From: Micropruina glycogenica
GTDB lineage: Bacteria > Actinomycetota > Actinomycetes > Propionibacteriales > Propionibacteriaceae
Direction of reading: 5' to 3'
Length of the DNA stretch: 64,000 nucleotides
Assembly (NCBI RefSeq): GCF_900289045.1
Contig: NZ_LT985188.1
Location: 3,162,001 to 3,226,000 of the forward strand
Position 1 is the stretch's first letter. Every line of letters begins with the position of its first letter. Positions 1-8,260 of this stretch are shown here, piece after piece. The notes below the pieces were generated by a model. That model worked only from the letters and a program-made list of their open reading frames with translations. It was not told where the DNA came from and made no database searches. The translations under genes were made by a program, and so were the position numbers.

Positions 1-183
1 CCAGACCGCGTAAGCCGTGCCCAGGGGAATGCTCTGCAGCGCTTGGGAAAGAAGCGTGAAGCTGATGCCGGCGCAGATCAGAAACGGCACGATGAACCCC
101 TTGCTGCGCTCCTCGAGCTTGAGGCAGGTGGTGAAACCCACCTCGAACAGACCGGCGAACACCAGGGTGAGCCAGGGATCCAT
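1..183 (-). CDS. Small multidrug resistance (SMR) family transporter, partial
   Basis: The first 61 residues of an SMR family membrane protein; the gene runs off the left edge of the window. The product begins MDPWLTLVFAGLFEVGF, with the conserved membrane-embedded Glu of helix 1 (E14), and ends in the family motif IPLGTAYAVW. These small four-helix proteins act as dimers and exchange protons for cationic compounds or guanidinium. It is divergent from the TetR gene at 276, and the palindrome at 220-268 lies between them, so the pair is probably a repressor-controlled efflux unit. The substrate subgroup cannot be told from this fragment. Confidence 0.85.
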   Translation of the reverse strand, partial: MDPWLTLVFAGLFEVGFTTCLKLEERSKGFIVPFLICAGISFTLLSQALQSIPLGTAYAVW

Positions 184-219
184 GCCGCCTCCCTATTTCG
201 CACAAATGGGCTAAAACCT

Positions 220-268
220 TTGTAGCACGATCGTGCGATCTAGGCAAGATCGCACGGTCGTGCTACAA
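220..268. promoter_or_regulatory. Long near-perfect palindromic operator between SMR and TetR genes
   Basis: Two 22-nt arms, 220-241 and 247-268, are inverted copies with one mismatch and a 5-nt spacer. The left arm contains the perfect 12-mer palindrome GCACGATCGTGC (225-236); the right arm has an imperfect copy at 252-263. This is the expected shape of a site that binds two TetR dimers. It covers the start region of the TetR gene, so autorepression together with pump repression is the natural reading. Confidence 0.8.
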
Positions 269-275
269 CTGGGGA

Positions 276-857
276 ATGCCCAGAGTGGTCGATCACGAGC
301 AACGTCGCGCCGAGCTGATCGACGTCGTGTGGCAGTTGATCGTCGAGGACGGCCTGCCGGGCATCACGATTCGGCGAGTGGCCGAGCGCAGCGGCTGGAG
401 CAGCGGTGCGGTGCGGCACTACCTGCCGACCCGCGAGGCGATGCTCGACGCGGCCGCCGCCCAGGTCGGCGCCGCGATCGAGCAGCGGGTACGCGCCGTG
501 CCCACCGACTCGACCCCCCGCCAGGCACTGGTGGGGGTACTGGCCGCGGTGCTGCCCGACGACGAACGCATGCGGCAGGCGTCCAGGGTGTGGCTGGCGT
601 TCGTGGGGCAATCCGCCAGTGACCGCGACCTCGCCGAGCGGCAGGGCATCGTGTACAGCGACCTCAACGAGTTGCTGGTGCGGTTGCTCGACTGGGCCGG
701 CACCGAAGGACGAGCAGTCGCCGCAGGGCCTGTCGCCTCTGCGACCCAGCTACAAGCCCTCGTGGACGGGCTGACCGTGCACGTGCTGCTCGATCAGGTG
801 AGCGTCGAGAGCGCCCGGCAGGTGCTGCAGAATGCGGTGGACGCGGTGCTCGGCTGA
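276..857 (+). CDS. TetR family transcriptional regulator
   Basis: A 193-residue one-domain repressor. Residues 8-55 form the TetR DNA-binding domain (helix-turn-helix around TIRRVAERSGWSSGAVRHY), followed by an all-helical ligand-binding and dimerisation domain. Length is typical of the family. The start ATG at 276 lies 7 nt after the operator palindrome. Divergent orientation to the SMR pump gene suggests that it senses a toxic cation and controls that pump. No ligand can be assigned from sequence. Confidence 0.9.
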   Translation: MPRVVDHEQRRAELIDVVWQLIVEDGLPGITIRRVAERSGWSSGAVRHYLPTREAMLDAAAAQVGAAIEQRVRAVPTDSTPRQALVGVLAAVLPDDERMRQASRVWLAFVGQSASDRDLAERQGIVYSDLNELLVRLLDWAGTEGRAVAAGPVASATQLQALVDGLTVHVLLDQVSVESARQVLQNAVDAVLG

Positions 858-895
858 CTACCTCTGATCGTCATTCCAGCGGACGCACCCAGGCC

Positions 896-992
896 GTCAT
901 TCCGGCGAACGCCGGAATCTCTGAGGCGTCGAGCGAGTCGTCAGGTTACGGAGAGCTCGTGTGGAGAGAGATCCCGGCGTCCGCCGGGATGA
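896..992. repeat. Pair of family-A palindromic repeats in opposite orientation
   Basis: Two copies of the repeat GTCATTCCGGCG-NNN-CGCCGGAATCTC occur, one at 896-921 and one in inverted orientation at 968-992. A partial copy (GTCATTCCAGCGGACGC) precedes them at about 870-886. They fill the space between the convergent TetR and DinB-like genes. The arrangement resembles the paired REP/BIME elements of other bacteria. Confidence 0.8.
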
Positions 993-1041
993 GGGGGGGA
1001 GCGCCGGGCTGCACGGAACGTTTGGCTACCAGCGGAGCCTG

Positions 1042-1593
1042 CTAGCGGGACCAGTGCGGGTCGCGTCCGATGAAGGCGATCAGCTTCTCTTGCGCCGAGG
1101 CGTCGTCGGCCACCGGCTGTTGGTCGCCGAACTGCCCCGAGGCGCGAATCACCGGCGCCATCTGCTGCATGCCGGCAAGCACTTCTGCACACTCTGCCTC
1201 GTCGAGGGTGTCGTCCTGGCCGCTGGCCCGGGCCAGGTCCCAGGTGTGCATGAACACGTCGGCGGTGTAGAAGTTGCTGACCGCAGCCGCCAGCGACTGG
1301 GTGCCGACGTAGGGGTGGGTGAACTCGGCCTCGGCGGTCTCAGGGTTGTCGAGCAACCTCTGGACGGCCGCCGTCTGCCGCGCCCAGGAGCCGCGCGGGT
1401 CGTCGGGGCGACCCGCGGGAATCGACACCCCGCCGGCGGCGAGAAACTCCGGAAACCACGAGGTCAGGTGAGCCACTACGTCGCGGGCCGTCCATTCCTT
1501 GACCGGGGTGGGGGCGGCCCAGTCGGTGACGCCGTCGATGACGGCGGCGAACCGGGCCGCCCGCTCGCGATGCTGGGTTGCCGCGTCGCTCAC
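1042..1593 (-). CDS. DinB/mycothiol-dependent maleylpyruvate isomerase-like protein (TIGR03086 type)
   Basis: A 183-residue protein of the DinB-like four-helix fold. It has the actinobacterial maleylpyruvate isomerase N-terminal pattern, WTARDVVAHLTSW near residues 35-47 and DVFMHTWDLARA near 112-123, which supply metal-binding histidines. Relatives use mycothiol or other thiols, but most are uncharacterised. The GTG start at 1593 overlaps the stop of the upstream SRPBCC gene (GTGA), so it is the last gene of a three-gene operon with ArsR and SRPBCC. Exact reaction unknown. Confidence 0.8.
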   Translation of the reverse strand: MSDAATQHRERAARFAAVIDGVTDWAAPTPVKEWTARDVVAHLTSWFPEFLAAGGVSIPAGRPDDPRGSWARQTAAVQRLLDNPETAEAEFTHPYVGTQSLAAAVSNFYTADVFMHTWDLARASGQDDTLDEAECAEVLAGMQQMAPVIRASGQFGDQQPVADDASAQEKLIAFIGRDPHWSR

Positions 1594-2081
1594 GCCGTGA
1601 CCGCCGACTCTGCGAACAGCGCGTCGAGCTTGGCGTAGCCGTCAGTGACGCCGACCTCCATGCCCGAGGCCAGCCAGGCGTCGCGGCCCTCGAAGCTGTC
1701 GGTGAGCGACGACGCGCGCAGGCGCGTCCAGCCGTCACCCAGATCGGTCACGGTCAGGGTCTCGAGGGCGACCGATTCGGGCATGCCCTCCCAGGTGAAG
1801 GTCTGCACCAGCCGGTGCTCACCCACCTCGTGAAAGCAGCCGCGAAACGCCTGCACATCGTCGTCGGTGCTGTCGAGATAGCGCCAACTGCCGCCGGTGC
1901 GGGCCTCCCAGTGGTCGATGGTCACGGTGCGGTGGTTGGGGCCGATCCATTGCGTGAACAGTTCGGGGTCGATGTGGGCGCGAATCACCTGGGCCGGCGT
2001 GGCGCGAAAGTCGCGGGTGATGTTGATCGCGGGCACCACCGGGTCGGCCTCAATGGTGGCGGTGGTGAGGTGGTCGGTCAT
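1590..2081 (-). CDS. SRPBCC / AHSA1-like domain protein
   Basis: A 163-residue START-like protein. The stretch from INITRDFRATPAQVIRAHID through TQWIGP and GGSWRYLDS is typical of AHSA1 family proteins encoded beside ArsR regulators in actinobacteria. These beta-barrel proteins are thought to bind small hydrophobic ligands. The start ATG at 2081 has an AAGGAG ribosome site and overlaps the stop of the ArsR gene (ATGA), which indicates translational coupling. Function within the operon is unknown. Confidence 0.85.
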   Translation of the reverse strand: MTDHLTTATIEADPVVPAINITRDFRATPAQVIRAHIDPELFTQWIGPNHRTVTIDHWEARTGGSWRYLDSTDDDVQAFRGCFHEVGEHRLVQTFTWEGMPESVALETLTVTDLGDGWTRLRASSLTDSFEGRDAWLASGMEVGVTDGYAKLDALFAESAVTA

Positions 2082-2425
2082 GGCAGATCTCCTTGCTCGG
2101 CGGGCGGTTGATCCAATGCAGCGAGGACGGCGTCGAGGCGCTGGTAGCGCTGATCGGCGAGCTGGGCGTAGTGCTCGACCCAGCCAGTCAGGGCTCTCAG
2201 GGCGTCGGCTTCGAGGTGTACGAGCCGACGCTGGGCGTCGGGCCGTTTGGTGACCAGGCCGGCGTCTTCGAGCACCTTGACGTGCTTCGAGACGGCCTGC
2301 ACGGTCATGTCGTAGGGGGCGGCCAGTTCGCCGACCGTCGCGTCGCCGATCGCCAGCCGGGCGACGAGGTCGCGGCGGGTGGCGTCCGACAGGGCCGCGA
2401 AGGCCTGATCGAGGCGGTCCGTCAT
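2078..2425 (-). CDS. ArsR family winged-helix regulator
   Basis: A 115-residue ArsR/SmtB-fold regulator: DATRRDLVARLAIGDATVGE, then the recognition helix TVQAVSKHVKVLEDAGLV. It lacks the CxC metal-binding motif of arsenic or zinc sensors, as is usual for the subgroup linked with AHSA1 genes. First gene of the ArsR-SRPBCC-DinB operon. Two palindromes just upstream (2438-2499) are its likely autoregulatory sites. Confidence 0.9.
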   Translation of the reverse strand: MTDRLDQAFAALSDATRRDLVARLAIGDATVGELAAPYDMTVQAVSKHVKVLEDAGLVTKRPDAQRRLVHLEADALRALTGWVEHYAQLADQRYQRLDAVLAALDQPPAEQGDLP

Positions 2426-2437
2426 GCTGCTTCTTTC

Positions 2438-2499
2438 TCAACCATTGGGTTGAATATGACGATAGAGCCCAGTGCCCTAGATGTCAACCAGTTGGTTGA
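2438..2499. promoter_or_regulatory. Two TCAACC-N4-GGTTGA operators upstream of the ArsR operon
   Basis: TCAACCATTGGGTTGA at 2438-2453 and TCAACCAGTTGGTTGA at 2484-2499 are the same inverted repeat, 46 bp apart. They lie immediately upstream of the ArsR start at 2425. Palindromes of this size fit ArsR dimers. Two similar sites placed over a promoter suggest autorepression of the three-gene operon. Confidence 0.75.
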
Positions 2500-2520
2500 A
2501 CATGCTTGTGGTGCGGTTGT

Positions 2521-2668
2521 GAGATCCCGGCGTTCGCCGGTATGACGGGGTGCGTTGAGCGTGGCGCGAGCTGGGGGACGGTTCCTCTGGCGCGAGTTGG
2601 GAACGGTTCCTATCTCGCGCCACCGACCGATGTGGCGCGAGTTGAGAACCGTCCCCAACTCGCGCCAC
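2521..2668. repeat. Family-A repeat followed by a cluster of family-C repeats
   Basis: A family-A copy lies at 2521-2547. It is followed by several copies of a second motif, GTGGCGCGAGTTGGGAACGG: direct copies start at 2561, 2588 and 2632. The last one forms a perfect 13-bp inverted repeat (GTGGCGCGAGTTG at 2632-2644 and its complement at 2656-2668) with an 11-nt loop. No gene is supported in 2500-2770. Confidence 0.75.
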
Positions 2669-2770
2669 GGGGCTGCCGTGGGCAGAACGATGAGCGTGGG
2701 GTGAGGGGCCGGCGTCCGCCAGGGCAAGGCGTCCGATCGGGGCACTCCGCTCGCCGGACGACCCGCTCGT

Positions 2771-3025
2771 TCAGCCCTTGTAGCGCTCGACCGTGTTCTC
2801 GGAACGCAGCTCAGCACCGTCGGGGTTCTCGCCCGCTTCGCGCAGCGCCTCGCGCTGCCGCAGCAGGTCCCACAACTGATCGAGCCGAGCCGACACCTCG
2901 TCGAGCTTGGCCTGCTCGTCTTCGATGCTCACCTCACCCGACGCCAACTGCGCCCGCAACTTGTGCTCGGTATCGACCAGCTCGTTGATCTGCTGATGGA
3001 TGTCGTGGTCGGTGCTGTCTGTCAT
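2771..3025 (-). CDS. DUF2630 family protein
   Basis: An 84-residue, highly charged helical protein matching the actinobacterial DUF2630 family: an N-terminal helix, then LDQLWDLLRQREALREAG, the hallmark of the family. No function is known. Its start ATG at 3025 is preceded by TAGGGT (3032-3037 on the complementary strand) with a 6-nt gap, so the mRNA is probably leaderless. It follows the DUF2252 gene by 13 bp on the same strand. Confidence 0.85.
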   Translation of the reverse strand: MTDSTDHDIHQQINELVDTEHKLRAQLASGEVSIEDEQAKLDEVSARLDQLWDLLRQREALREAGENPDGAELRSENTVERYKG

Positions 3026-3038
3026 GGCCTCACCCTAA

Positions 3039-4484
3039 CTAACCGCCCGGCCGGAACGCCGACCCCATCGCGGCCAGGGCGCCGTCGGCGATCGGCACCC
3101 GTCCGTTGCGGGCGGCTGTCACCAAAGCGGCGTGGTCGGCCTCGGTCTGGTCGGCGTACAGCCGGGCGAACCGCGAGAACGCCTTGGCCGCCTTCTCACC
3201 CTTGCCCAGATACCCCGCGATCATGGACGCCCCCGAGGTTCGCGCATGCCCCTTGGCCAGCAGGTGCCCGACGATGCCGGCGTAGTCGGCCAGGGCGGTG
3301 GCGGTGAGGCCGTCCAGGGGGATGGTGCCCTTCATGTTGCGGAACTGGCGCACGTAGTACTGCCGTCCGTCGACCTCGGTCCAGCCCAGCAGCGGGTCGG
3401 ACACGGTCTGCAGCGCCTGCTGGTATTCGACGACCCGTTGCCCCTGGTGGGCGTGCCAGGCGTTGTCGCCGTGCACGTAGCGGGCCAGCACCGAACGCCG
3501 CGCCTGTTTGAGCTGCAGAAACAGCACGTCGTCGGGCGAGCTGCCCTCGAGCAGAGCAACGTAGGCGCGCAGTCCCACCGAACCCACGCCCACCACCTTG
3601 TGTGCGATGTCGATCAGCGTGTAGCCGGCCACCACCCGCCGCCAATGCGGGGCGAGGGTGTCGAGATAGGCGTCCAAGCCCTCGGCCAGTTGCTCGTACT
3701 CGTCGCCGGTCACCGAGCGAATCAGCGGCGGCTCTTCCACGATGCGTCGCCGCCCGTCCGACTCGTCGGTGAAGCGCGGCAGGGCGCGGTCGGACGTGCG
3801 TTTGCGGGCCACCTTGCCCGCGCGCTTGATCTCGTCGCGCAGGTCCTTCTCGGTGGCGGTCTCGTGCAGTCGCTCGATGTCGAGCCGATTGTACGAGCGG
3901 GCCATCAGCGGCATGTGGGCCAGGAGGTCGACCTCGTCGCGATAGGCCATTACGCAGGCGTGCACCGCCTCGGCGATGTCGTCCTCGCCGTAGCCGTTCT
4001 CGCGACCGGCCACCCACACCGCGGCGGCGAGCCGGCGCAGGTCCCACTCCCACGCGCCCGGATGGGCCTCGTCGAAGTCGTTGAGGTCGATCACCTGCTC
4101 ACCCTCGGGCGAGCGGTAGAAGCCGAAGTTGCCCAGGTGCGAGTCGCCGCAGATCACCGGCATGATGCCCGTGATCGGCAGGGCCGCCACGTCGGACGCC
4201 ATCACCACCGCGGTGCCGCGGTAGAAACCGTAGGGCGAACTGACCATGCGGCCGACCCGAATCGGCACCAGGTCGTCCACCCGACCCTCGTGCGACTCGT
4301 TGATCAGGTCGATGGGGTCGGGACGGGCCTGGGTCGCGTTCCACACCCCCAGCGCCGAGATCGGTACCTTCTCGCGCAGCGACCGGCCGAGCGCGAACCG
4401 CTCGTCGCGGGTGGTGGTGCGCTCGCGCACCGACGCGAACGCGTTGCTGTCGGTGCTTGCCAGAACCGTGTGGCTGAACTGCAT
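3039..4484 (-). CDS. DUF2252 family protein (kinase-like fold)
   Basis: A 481-residue DUF2252 protein. Landmarks include ICGDSHLGNFGFYRSPEG and DLNDFDEAHPGAWEWDLRRL, which resemble the catalytic (HxDxHxxN-like) and metal-binding (DFD) loops of aminoglycoside-phosphotransferase-type kinases. No substrate is established for the family. Length is normal. The start has a clear AAAGGAG site 7-8 nt upstream. It is followed closely by the DUF2630 gene on the same strand. Confidence 0.9.
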   Translation of the reverse strand: MQFSHTVLASTDSNAFASVRERTTTRDERFALGRSLREKVPISALGVWNATQARPDPIDLINESHEGRVDDLVPIRVGRMVSSPYGFYRGTAVVMASDVAALPITGIMPVICGDSHLGNFGFYRSPEGEQVIDLNDFDEAHPGAWEWDLRRLAAAVWVAGRENGYGEDDIAEAVHACVMAYRDEVDLLAHMPLMARSYNRLDIERLHETATEKDLRDEIKRAGKVARKRTSDRALPRFTDESDGRRRIVEEPPLIRSVTGDEYEQLAEGLDAYLDTLAPHWRRVVAGYTLIDIAHKVVGVGSVGLRAYVALLEGSSPDDVLFLQLKQARRSVLARYVHGDNAWHAHQGQRVVEYQQALQTVSDPLLGWTEVDGRQYYVRQFRNMKGTIPLDGLTATALADYAGIVGHLLAKGHARTSGASMIAGYLGKGEKAAKAFSRFARLYADQTEADHAALVTAARNGRVPIADGALAAMGSAFRPGG

Positions 4485-4548
4485 CGTTGCTCCTTTCAGC
4501 CCTCGGAGCCTAAGCCAAGGGGTCGCATCGTGCCCAGAGGTGATCTAG

Positions 4549-5526
4549 TTACAGAAACAGCCCCAGTGATCGCAGGTCGTCGGCCAGGCCCGCCGCGCCG
4601 GTGCTGGTGCGATGCAGGGCGGCGCGCAGCCCTGCGGCCCTCGCCCCGACCACGTTGGGCGGTGCGTCATCGACGAAGGCGATCTGCTCGGGTGGCACGT
4701 GCAGCGTGGCGGCGATGTGCTCGAAGTAGGCGGGGGACGGCTTGGCGTGGCCCATCTCGTAGCTGTAGAAGGCCTGGTCGAAGTGCTCGTCGAAGCCCAG
4801 TACCTCGCGCATGTGAGTGCCGCGGTACGACTGCTGGTTGGTGGCCAGGCCGACGATCAGGCCCTGGCGGCGCAACCGGGCCACCAGGGCGAGCGCCTCG
4901 TCGTTCACCACGATGTCGTGCCAGACGGTCAGCACCTCATCGACCGTGCCGCCGGTGCCCGATCGTTCCAGCAGTTCGGCCAGCAGCGGCCGCAGGTCGC
5001 CCTGGCCGGCCAGGCACTGCACCTCGGCGGTGAAGGCGTCCACCACGAAGTTGGGCCCGCCCAGCCGCACGAAGTCGTCCAGCCAGCCGGGACGGGGCAC
5101 CTGCAGCACCCCGTCTGCGTCGAACAACACCGCGGCAACAGGTGTGTCTTCGGGTGGGTTGGCGCTGTTGAGGTAGTTGGTCGCGGCGGTCAGCAGGTGC
5201 TGCCAGTGCTGGCGGGCTGCCCGTGCATCGGTGTCGGGAATCGCTCGGGCGTCGATCACCAACTCGGGGCCGACGAACACCACGAACCGGCCAGGCTGGG
5301 GCCAGTCGGCGCCGCCCCAGGTGAACTCGAGGCGTCCGGGCTGGACGTCATCGATGGTGCCGCTGCCGCTGCTGCCGCGCAGACTGATGGCCGCGTACGA
5401 GCGACCCGGCACCAGGTCGGGAGCGCCGTGGCCGAACAGCAACTCGGGGTGTTGGGTCAGTTCGGCCCAGGCCGTCTCGGGTGAGCGCAGCCGCTCGGTG
5501 AGGGTGAAGGCGGTCATGCGGGTCAT
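4549..5526 (-). CDS. HAD-like hydrolase with N-terminal START-like region
   Basis: About 325 residues. The C-terminal 210 residues are a HAD hydrolase: nucleophile motif VLFDADGVLQVPRPG, the motif-II Thr in GLATNQQSYRG, the Lys in MGHAKPSPAYF, and the acidic pair in FVDDAPPNVVGARAAG. About 100 N-terminal residues resemble a shortened SRPBCC domain (TLTERLRSPETAWAELTQHP). The fusion is unusual. The start is uncertain: ATG at 5526 or 5517, neither with a strong ribosome site. Substrate unknown; a phosphatase is likely. Confidence 0.8.
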   Translation of the reverse strand: MTRMTAFTLTERLRSPETAWAELTQHPELLFGHGAPDLVPGRSYAAISLRGSSGSGTIDDVQPGRLEFTWGGADWPQPGRFVVFVGPELVIDARAIPDTDARAARQHWQHLLTAATNYLNSANPPEDTPVAAVLFDADGVLQVPRPGWLDDFVRLGGPNFVVDAFTAEVQCLAGQGDLRPLLAELLERSGTGGTVDEVLTVWHDIVVNDEALALVARLRRQGLIVGLATNQQSYRGTHMREVLGFDEHFDQAFYSYEMGHAKPSPAYFEHIAATLHVPPEQIAFVDDAPPNVVGARAAGLRAALHRTSTGAAGLADDLRSLGLFL

Positions 5527-5586
5527 TGTTGCGTGCGGGCCGCGCTGGTGGCGGCGGGGCACCCGGGTATGCCCGATACTGGCCGG

Positions 5587-5979
5587 GTGAGCGTGGCGCG
5601 GCAGGCAAGGTTGTGGCAGTGGGGGGCGTTCGTCTACACCCTGATCGCTTCGGCGTTCTTCGCCTTCATGCCGCTGATTCAGCGACCCAACGGCAGCCAC
5701 GCATCGGCGTACTTCCTGCTGGGGTGGGGCGTGTTCGTGCCGCTGCTGGTGCCCATGGTGTTGACGCTGGTGCCCATCGTGGTGCCGCGCTGGCGGGTGC
5801 GCGTGGCCTGGATCTGCACCGCGATTCTGGGCCTGGTTTGCCTCTACCTGGCGTTCTCGTGGGGCATCGTGTTTCTACCGGCCCCGATTCTGGCGGCCGT
5901 GGGCGCGCACCTGACCGCCCGGGCGCCGATCGAAGATGAGCAACTCGACGACGCACCCTGGACGGTGCCGGGCTCCTGA
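5587..5979 (+). CDS. Small integral membrane protein, unknown function
   Basis: A 130-residue protein with four predicted membrane segments (around VYTLIASAFFAFM, FLLGWGVFVPLLVPMV, VAWICTAILGLVCLYLA and FLPAPILAAVGAH) and an acidic C-terminus. Not recognised beyond being an actinobacterial membrane protein. The GTG at 5587 was chosen because a GATACT -10-like box ends 6 nt before it, the leaderless pattern seen at many genes here. Divergent from the HAD gene. Confidence 0.65.
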   Translation: MSVARQARLWQWGAFVYTLIASAFFAFMPLIQRPNGSHASAYFLLGWGVFVPLLVPMVLTLVPIVVPRWRVRVAWICTAILGLVCLYLAFSWGIVFLPAPILAAVGAHLTARAPIEDEQLDDAPWTVPGS

Positions 5980-6086
5980 CCGCCCCAAATCCCGGCCACT
6001 GAGCCCCCACCCACCTCTCTGTGGTGGTTCGGCGCGCGGCTCCCACGCTCTTGAACGGGCGACAACCCGCCAGGCATGCTTGAGTT

Positions 6087-6106
6087 ACCGGACAACAGTG
6101 TCCGGT
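6087..6106. promoter_or_regulatory. ACCGGACA-N4-TGTCCGGT operator-like palindrome
   Basis: Perfect 8-bp arms (6087-6094 and 6099-6106) with a 4-nt centre. It lies 40 bp upstream of the ribosome site of a truncated SDR gene. The form suits a TetR-type repressor, but no cognate regulator is nearby, so it looks like an orphan site left after the SDR gene was cut. Confidence 0.6.
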
Positions 6107-6146
6107 TAACGGTCGCCCCCGCCGTCAATGTTTGAAGGAGTGCGCG

Positions 6147-6263
6147 GTGCAGATCGCCGACAAAGTGTTCGTGGTGACCGGTGTCGGCAGCGGCATCGGA
6201 CGAGAGGTCGTGCTCGGGCTGCTCCGGCGAGGTGCACGGGTGGCGGCCGTCGACCTGAGCCGA
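6147..6263 (+). pseudogene. N-terminal remnant of a short-chain dehydrogenase/reductase
   Basis: A GAAGGAG site at 6134-6140 precedes GTG at 6147. The next 38 codons encode VQIADKVFVVTGVGSGIGRE and a following VLGLLRRGARVAAVDLS, i.e. the Rossmann TGxxxGIG cofactor loop and beta-2 Asp of a classical SDR. Homology ends at about 6260, right at the stop codon of the convergent ilvD (6265). The remaining ~200 residues, including the YxxxK active site, are gone. A deletion therefore joined the two genes tail to tail. Confidence 0.8.
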
Positions 6264-6264
6264 G

Positions 6265-8136
6265 TCAGAGGTCGTCGGGGTCTCGCCGCGCAGCACCCTT
6301 GTCGGCCGACTGGGCCAGCATGGCGAAGATCTTCAGCGCAGGGGACACCACCCGCACCCGATCCTTCGGCTTCCAGCCCCGCGCCTCAGCGGCCGCCCGG
6401 CGCTGCGCCAACACCTCGTCGTCGACCTCGAGGGTGACGCTGCGGTTGGGAATCGAGAACCGAATGATGTCGCCGTCCTCGACCAGGGCGATGGTGCCGC
6501 CCGAGGCCGCCTCGGGCGACACGTGCCCCACCGACAACCCCGACGAGCCGCCCGAGAAGCGTCCGTCGGTGATCAACGCGCACTTGGGCCCGAGCCCGAG
6601 CCCCTTCAGGTACGACGTGGGGTACAGCATCTCTTGCATGCCCGGGCCGCCCTTGGGGCCCTCGAAGCGGACGACCACGACGTCGCCGGGTTTCACCTTG
6701 CCGCCGAGAATCTTCTCGACAGCCTCGTCTTGCGACTCGGCGACCACCGCCGGGCCCGCGAACTCCCACTGGTCTTCGGGCACGCCCGCGGTCTTGACGA
6801 TGCAGCCGTCCTCGGCCAGGTTGCCGTACAACACCCCCAGGCCGCCGTCGGTGGTGTAAGGCGTAGCCACCGAGCGAATGCAGCCCTTGGCGGCGTCTTT
6901 GTCGAGTGACGCGAACCGCTTGGTCGACGAGAACGCCTCCGTGGTGCGCACCCCGCCCGGCGCCGCGTAGAACAGGTCTTCGTGCTCGGGCAGCGCCTTG
7001 CCGCCGCGAATGTCCCAGTCGCCGAGCCAACTGTCCAGATCGGGCGAATGGACGGCGTGCACGCCCCGATCGAGCAGCCCGCCGCGGTCGAGTTCGCCCA
7101 TGATGGCGACGATGCCGCCGGCACGATGGACGTCCTCCATGTAGTACTTCGTCGAGTTGGGGGCCACCTTGCAGATGCAGGGCGTCACTCGCGACAGAGC
7201 GTCGATGTCGTGCTGATCGAAGTCGACGCCCGCCTCTTGGGCGGCGGCCAGCAGGTGCAGCACGGTGTTGGTCGAGCCGCCCATGGCGATGTCGACCCGC
7301 ATCGAGTTGTTGAACGCCTCTTTAGTCGCGATCGACAGCGGCAGCACCGACTCGTCGTCGTCGTTGTAGTACCGCTTGGCCAGGTCGACCACCAGCCGTC
7401 CGGCGTCGAGAAACAGGTTGCGTCGCGCCGAGGCCGTGGCCAGCGTCGAACCGTTGCCGGGCAGCGACAACCCGAGCACCTCGGTGAGGCAGTTCATCGA
7501 GTTGGCGGTGAACATGCCCGAACACGAGCCGCAGGTGGGGCAGGCGTTCTGCTCGATGTCGCGCAGGTGGTCGTCTTCGATGCTCGGGTCGACGGCCTTG
7601 ACCATCGCGTCCACCAGGTCGAGCCGCGGCGCCACGTTGTGCTCGTCGGGCGCACCCCCGGCCAGCGGGTTGTGCGGAATGCGGCCGGCCTCCATCGGCC
7701 CGCCCGACACGAACACCGTCGGAATGTTCAGCCTCAGCGCGGCCAGCAGCATGCCGGGAGTGATCTTGTCGCAGTTGCTGATGCACACCAGTGCGTCGGC
7801 GCAGTGCGCGTTGACCATGTATTCGACCGAGTCGGCGATGATCTCGCGGCTGGGCAGCGAATACAGCATGCCGTGGTGCCCCATCGCGATGCCGTCGTCG
7901 ACGGCGATGGTGTTGAACTCGCGTCCCACACCCCCGGCCTCGGCCACCGCCTCGGCCACCAGCGCGCCCATGTTGCGCAGGTGCACGTGCCCGGGCACGA
8001 ACTGAGTGAAGCTGTTGGCGATGGCGATGATCGGCTTGCCGAAGTCCGATTCGCCCATGCCCGTGGCGCGCCAGAGCGCCCGGGCACCGGCCATGTTGCG
8101 GCCGTGGGTGGTGGTTCGAGAACGCAGTGCAGGCAT
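6265..8136 (-). CDS. ilvD: Dihydroxy-acid dehydratase
   Basis: 623 residues, full length. It dehydrates 2,3-dihydroxy-3-methylbutanoate and its valerate homologue to 2-oxo acids in isoleucine and valine synthesis. Iron-sulfur ligands are visible: C122 in [11 protein letters not shown] and C202/C205 in [12 protein letters not shown]81 and K124 (the carbamylated Lys of the family) supply the Mg2+ site. The C-terminal [15 protein letters not shown] motif is intact. It stands alone, without other ilv genes. A gene remnant abuts its 3' end. Confidence 0.97.
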   Translation of the reverse strand: MPALRSRTTTHGRNMAGARALWRATGMGESDFGKPIIAIANSFTQFVPGHVHLRNMGALVAEAVAEAGGVGREFNTIAVDDGIAMGHHGMLYSLPSREIIADSVEYMVNAHCADALVCISNCDKITPGMLLAALRLNIPTVFVSGGPMEAGRIPHNPLAGGAPDEHNVAPRLDLVDAMVKAVDPSIEDDHLRDIEQNACPTCGSCSGMFTANSMNCLTEVLGLSLPGNGSTLATASARRNLFLDAGRLVVDLAKRYYNDDDESVLPLSIATKEAFNNSMRVDIAMGGSTNTVLHLLAAAQEAGVDFDQHDIDALSRVTPCICKVAPNSTKYYMEDVHRAGGIVAIMGELDRGGLLDRGVHAVHSPDLDSWLGDWDIRGGKALPEHEDLFYAAPGGVRTTEAFSSTKRFASLDKDAAKGCIRSVATPYTTDGGLGVLYGNLAEDGCIVKTAGVPEDQWEFAGPAVVAESQDEAVEKILGGKVKPGDVVVVRFEGPKGGPGMQEMLYPTSYLKGLGLGPKCALITDGRFSGGSSGLSVGHVSPEAASGGTIALVEDGDIIRFSIPNRSVTLEVDDEVLAQRRAAAEARGWKPKDRVRVVSPALKIFAMLAQSADKGAARRDPDDL

Positions 8137-8260
8137 AGGGGGTAGCGTACGCCCGCGACCCTGGACGGCCCGGGCGAGGATCGTCCAGTGACCTCAGCGA
8201 TCGCCGTGGGCGAACCACCGTGGCGGTAGCGTGACCGAGTGGGCGAGTCGGGGCAGCACG

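Noticed and set aside
3132-5033. A 633-codon open frame on the plus strand opposite the DUF2252 and HAD genes
   Set aside because: Its product is compositionally biased (His/Gly/Val/Arg-rich), has no recognisable domain, and spans two well-supported genes on the other strand. It is a high-GC shadow frame.
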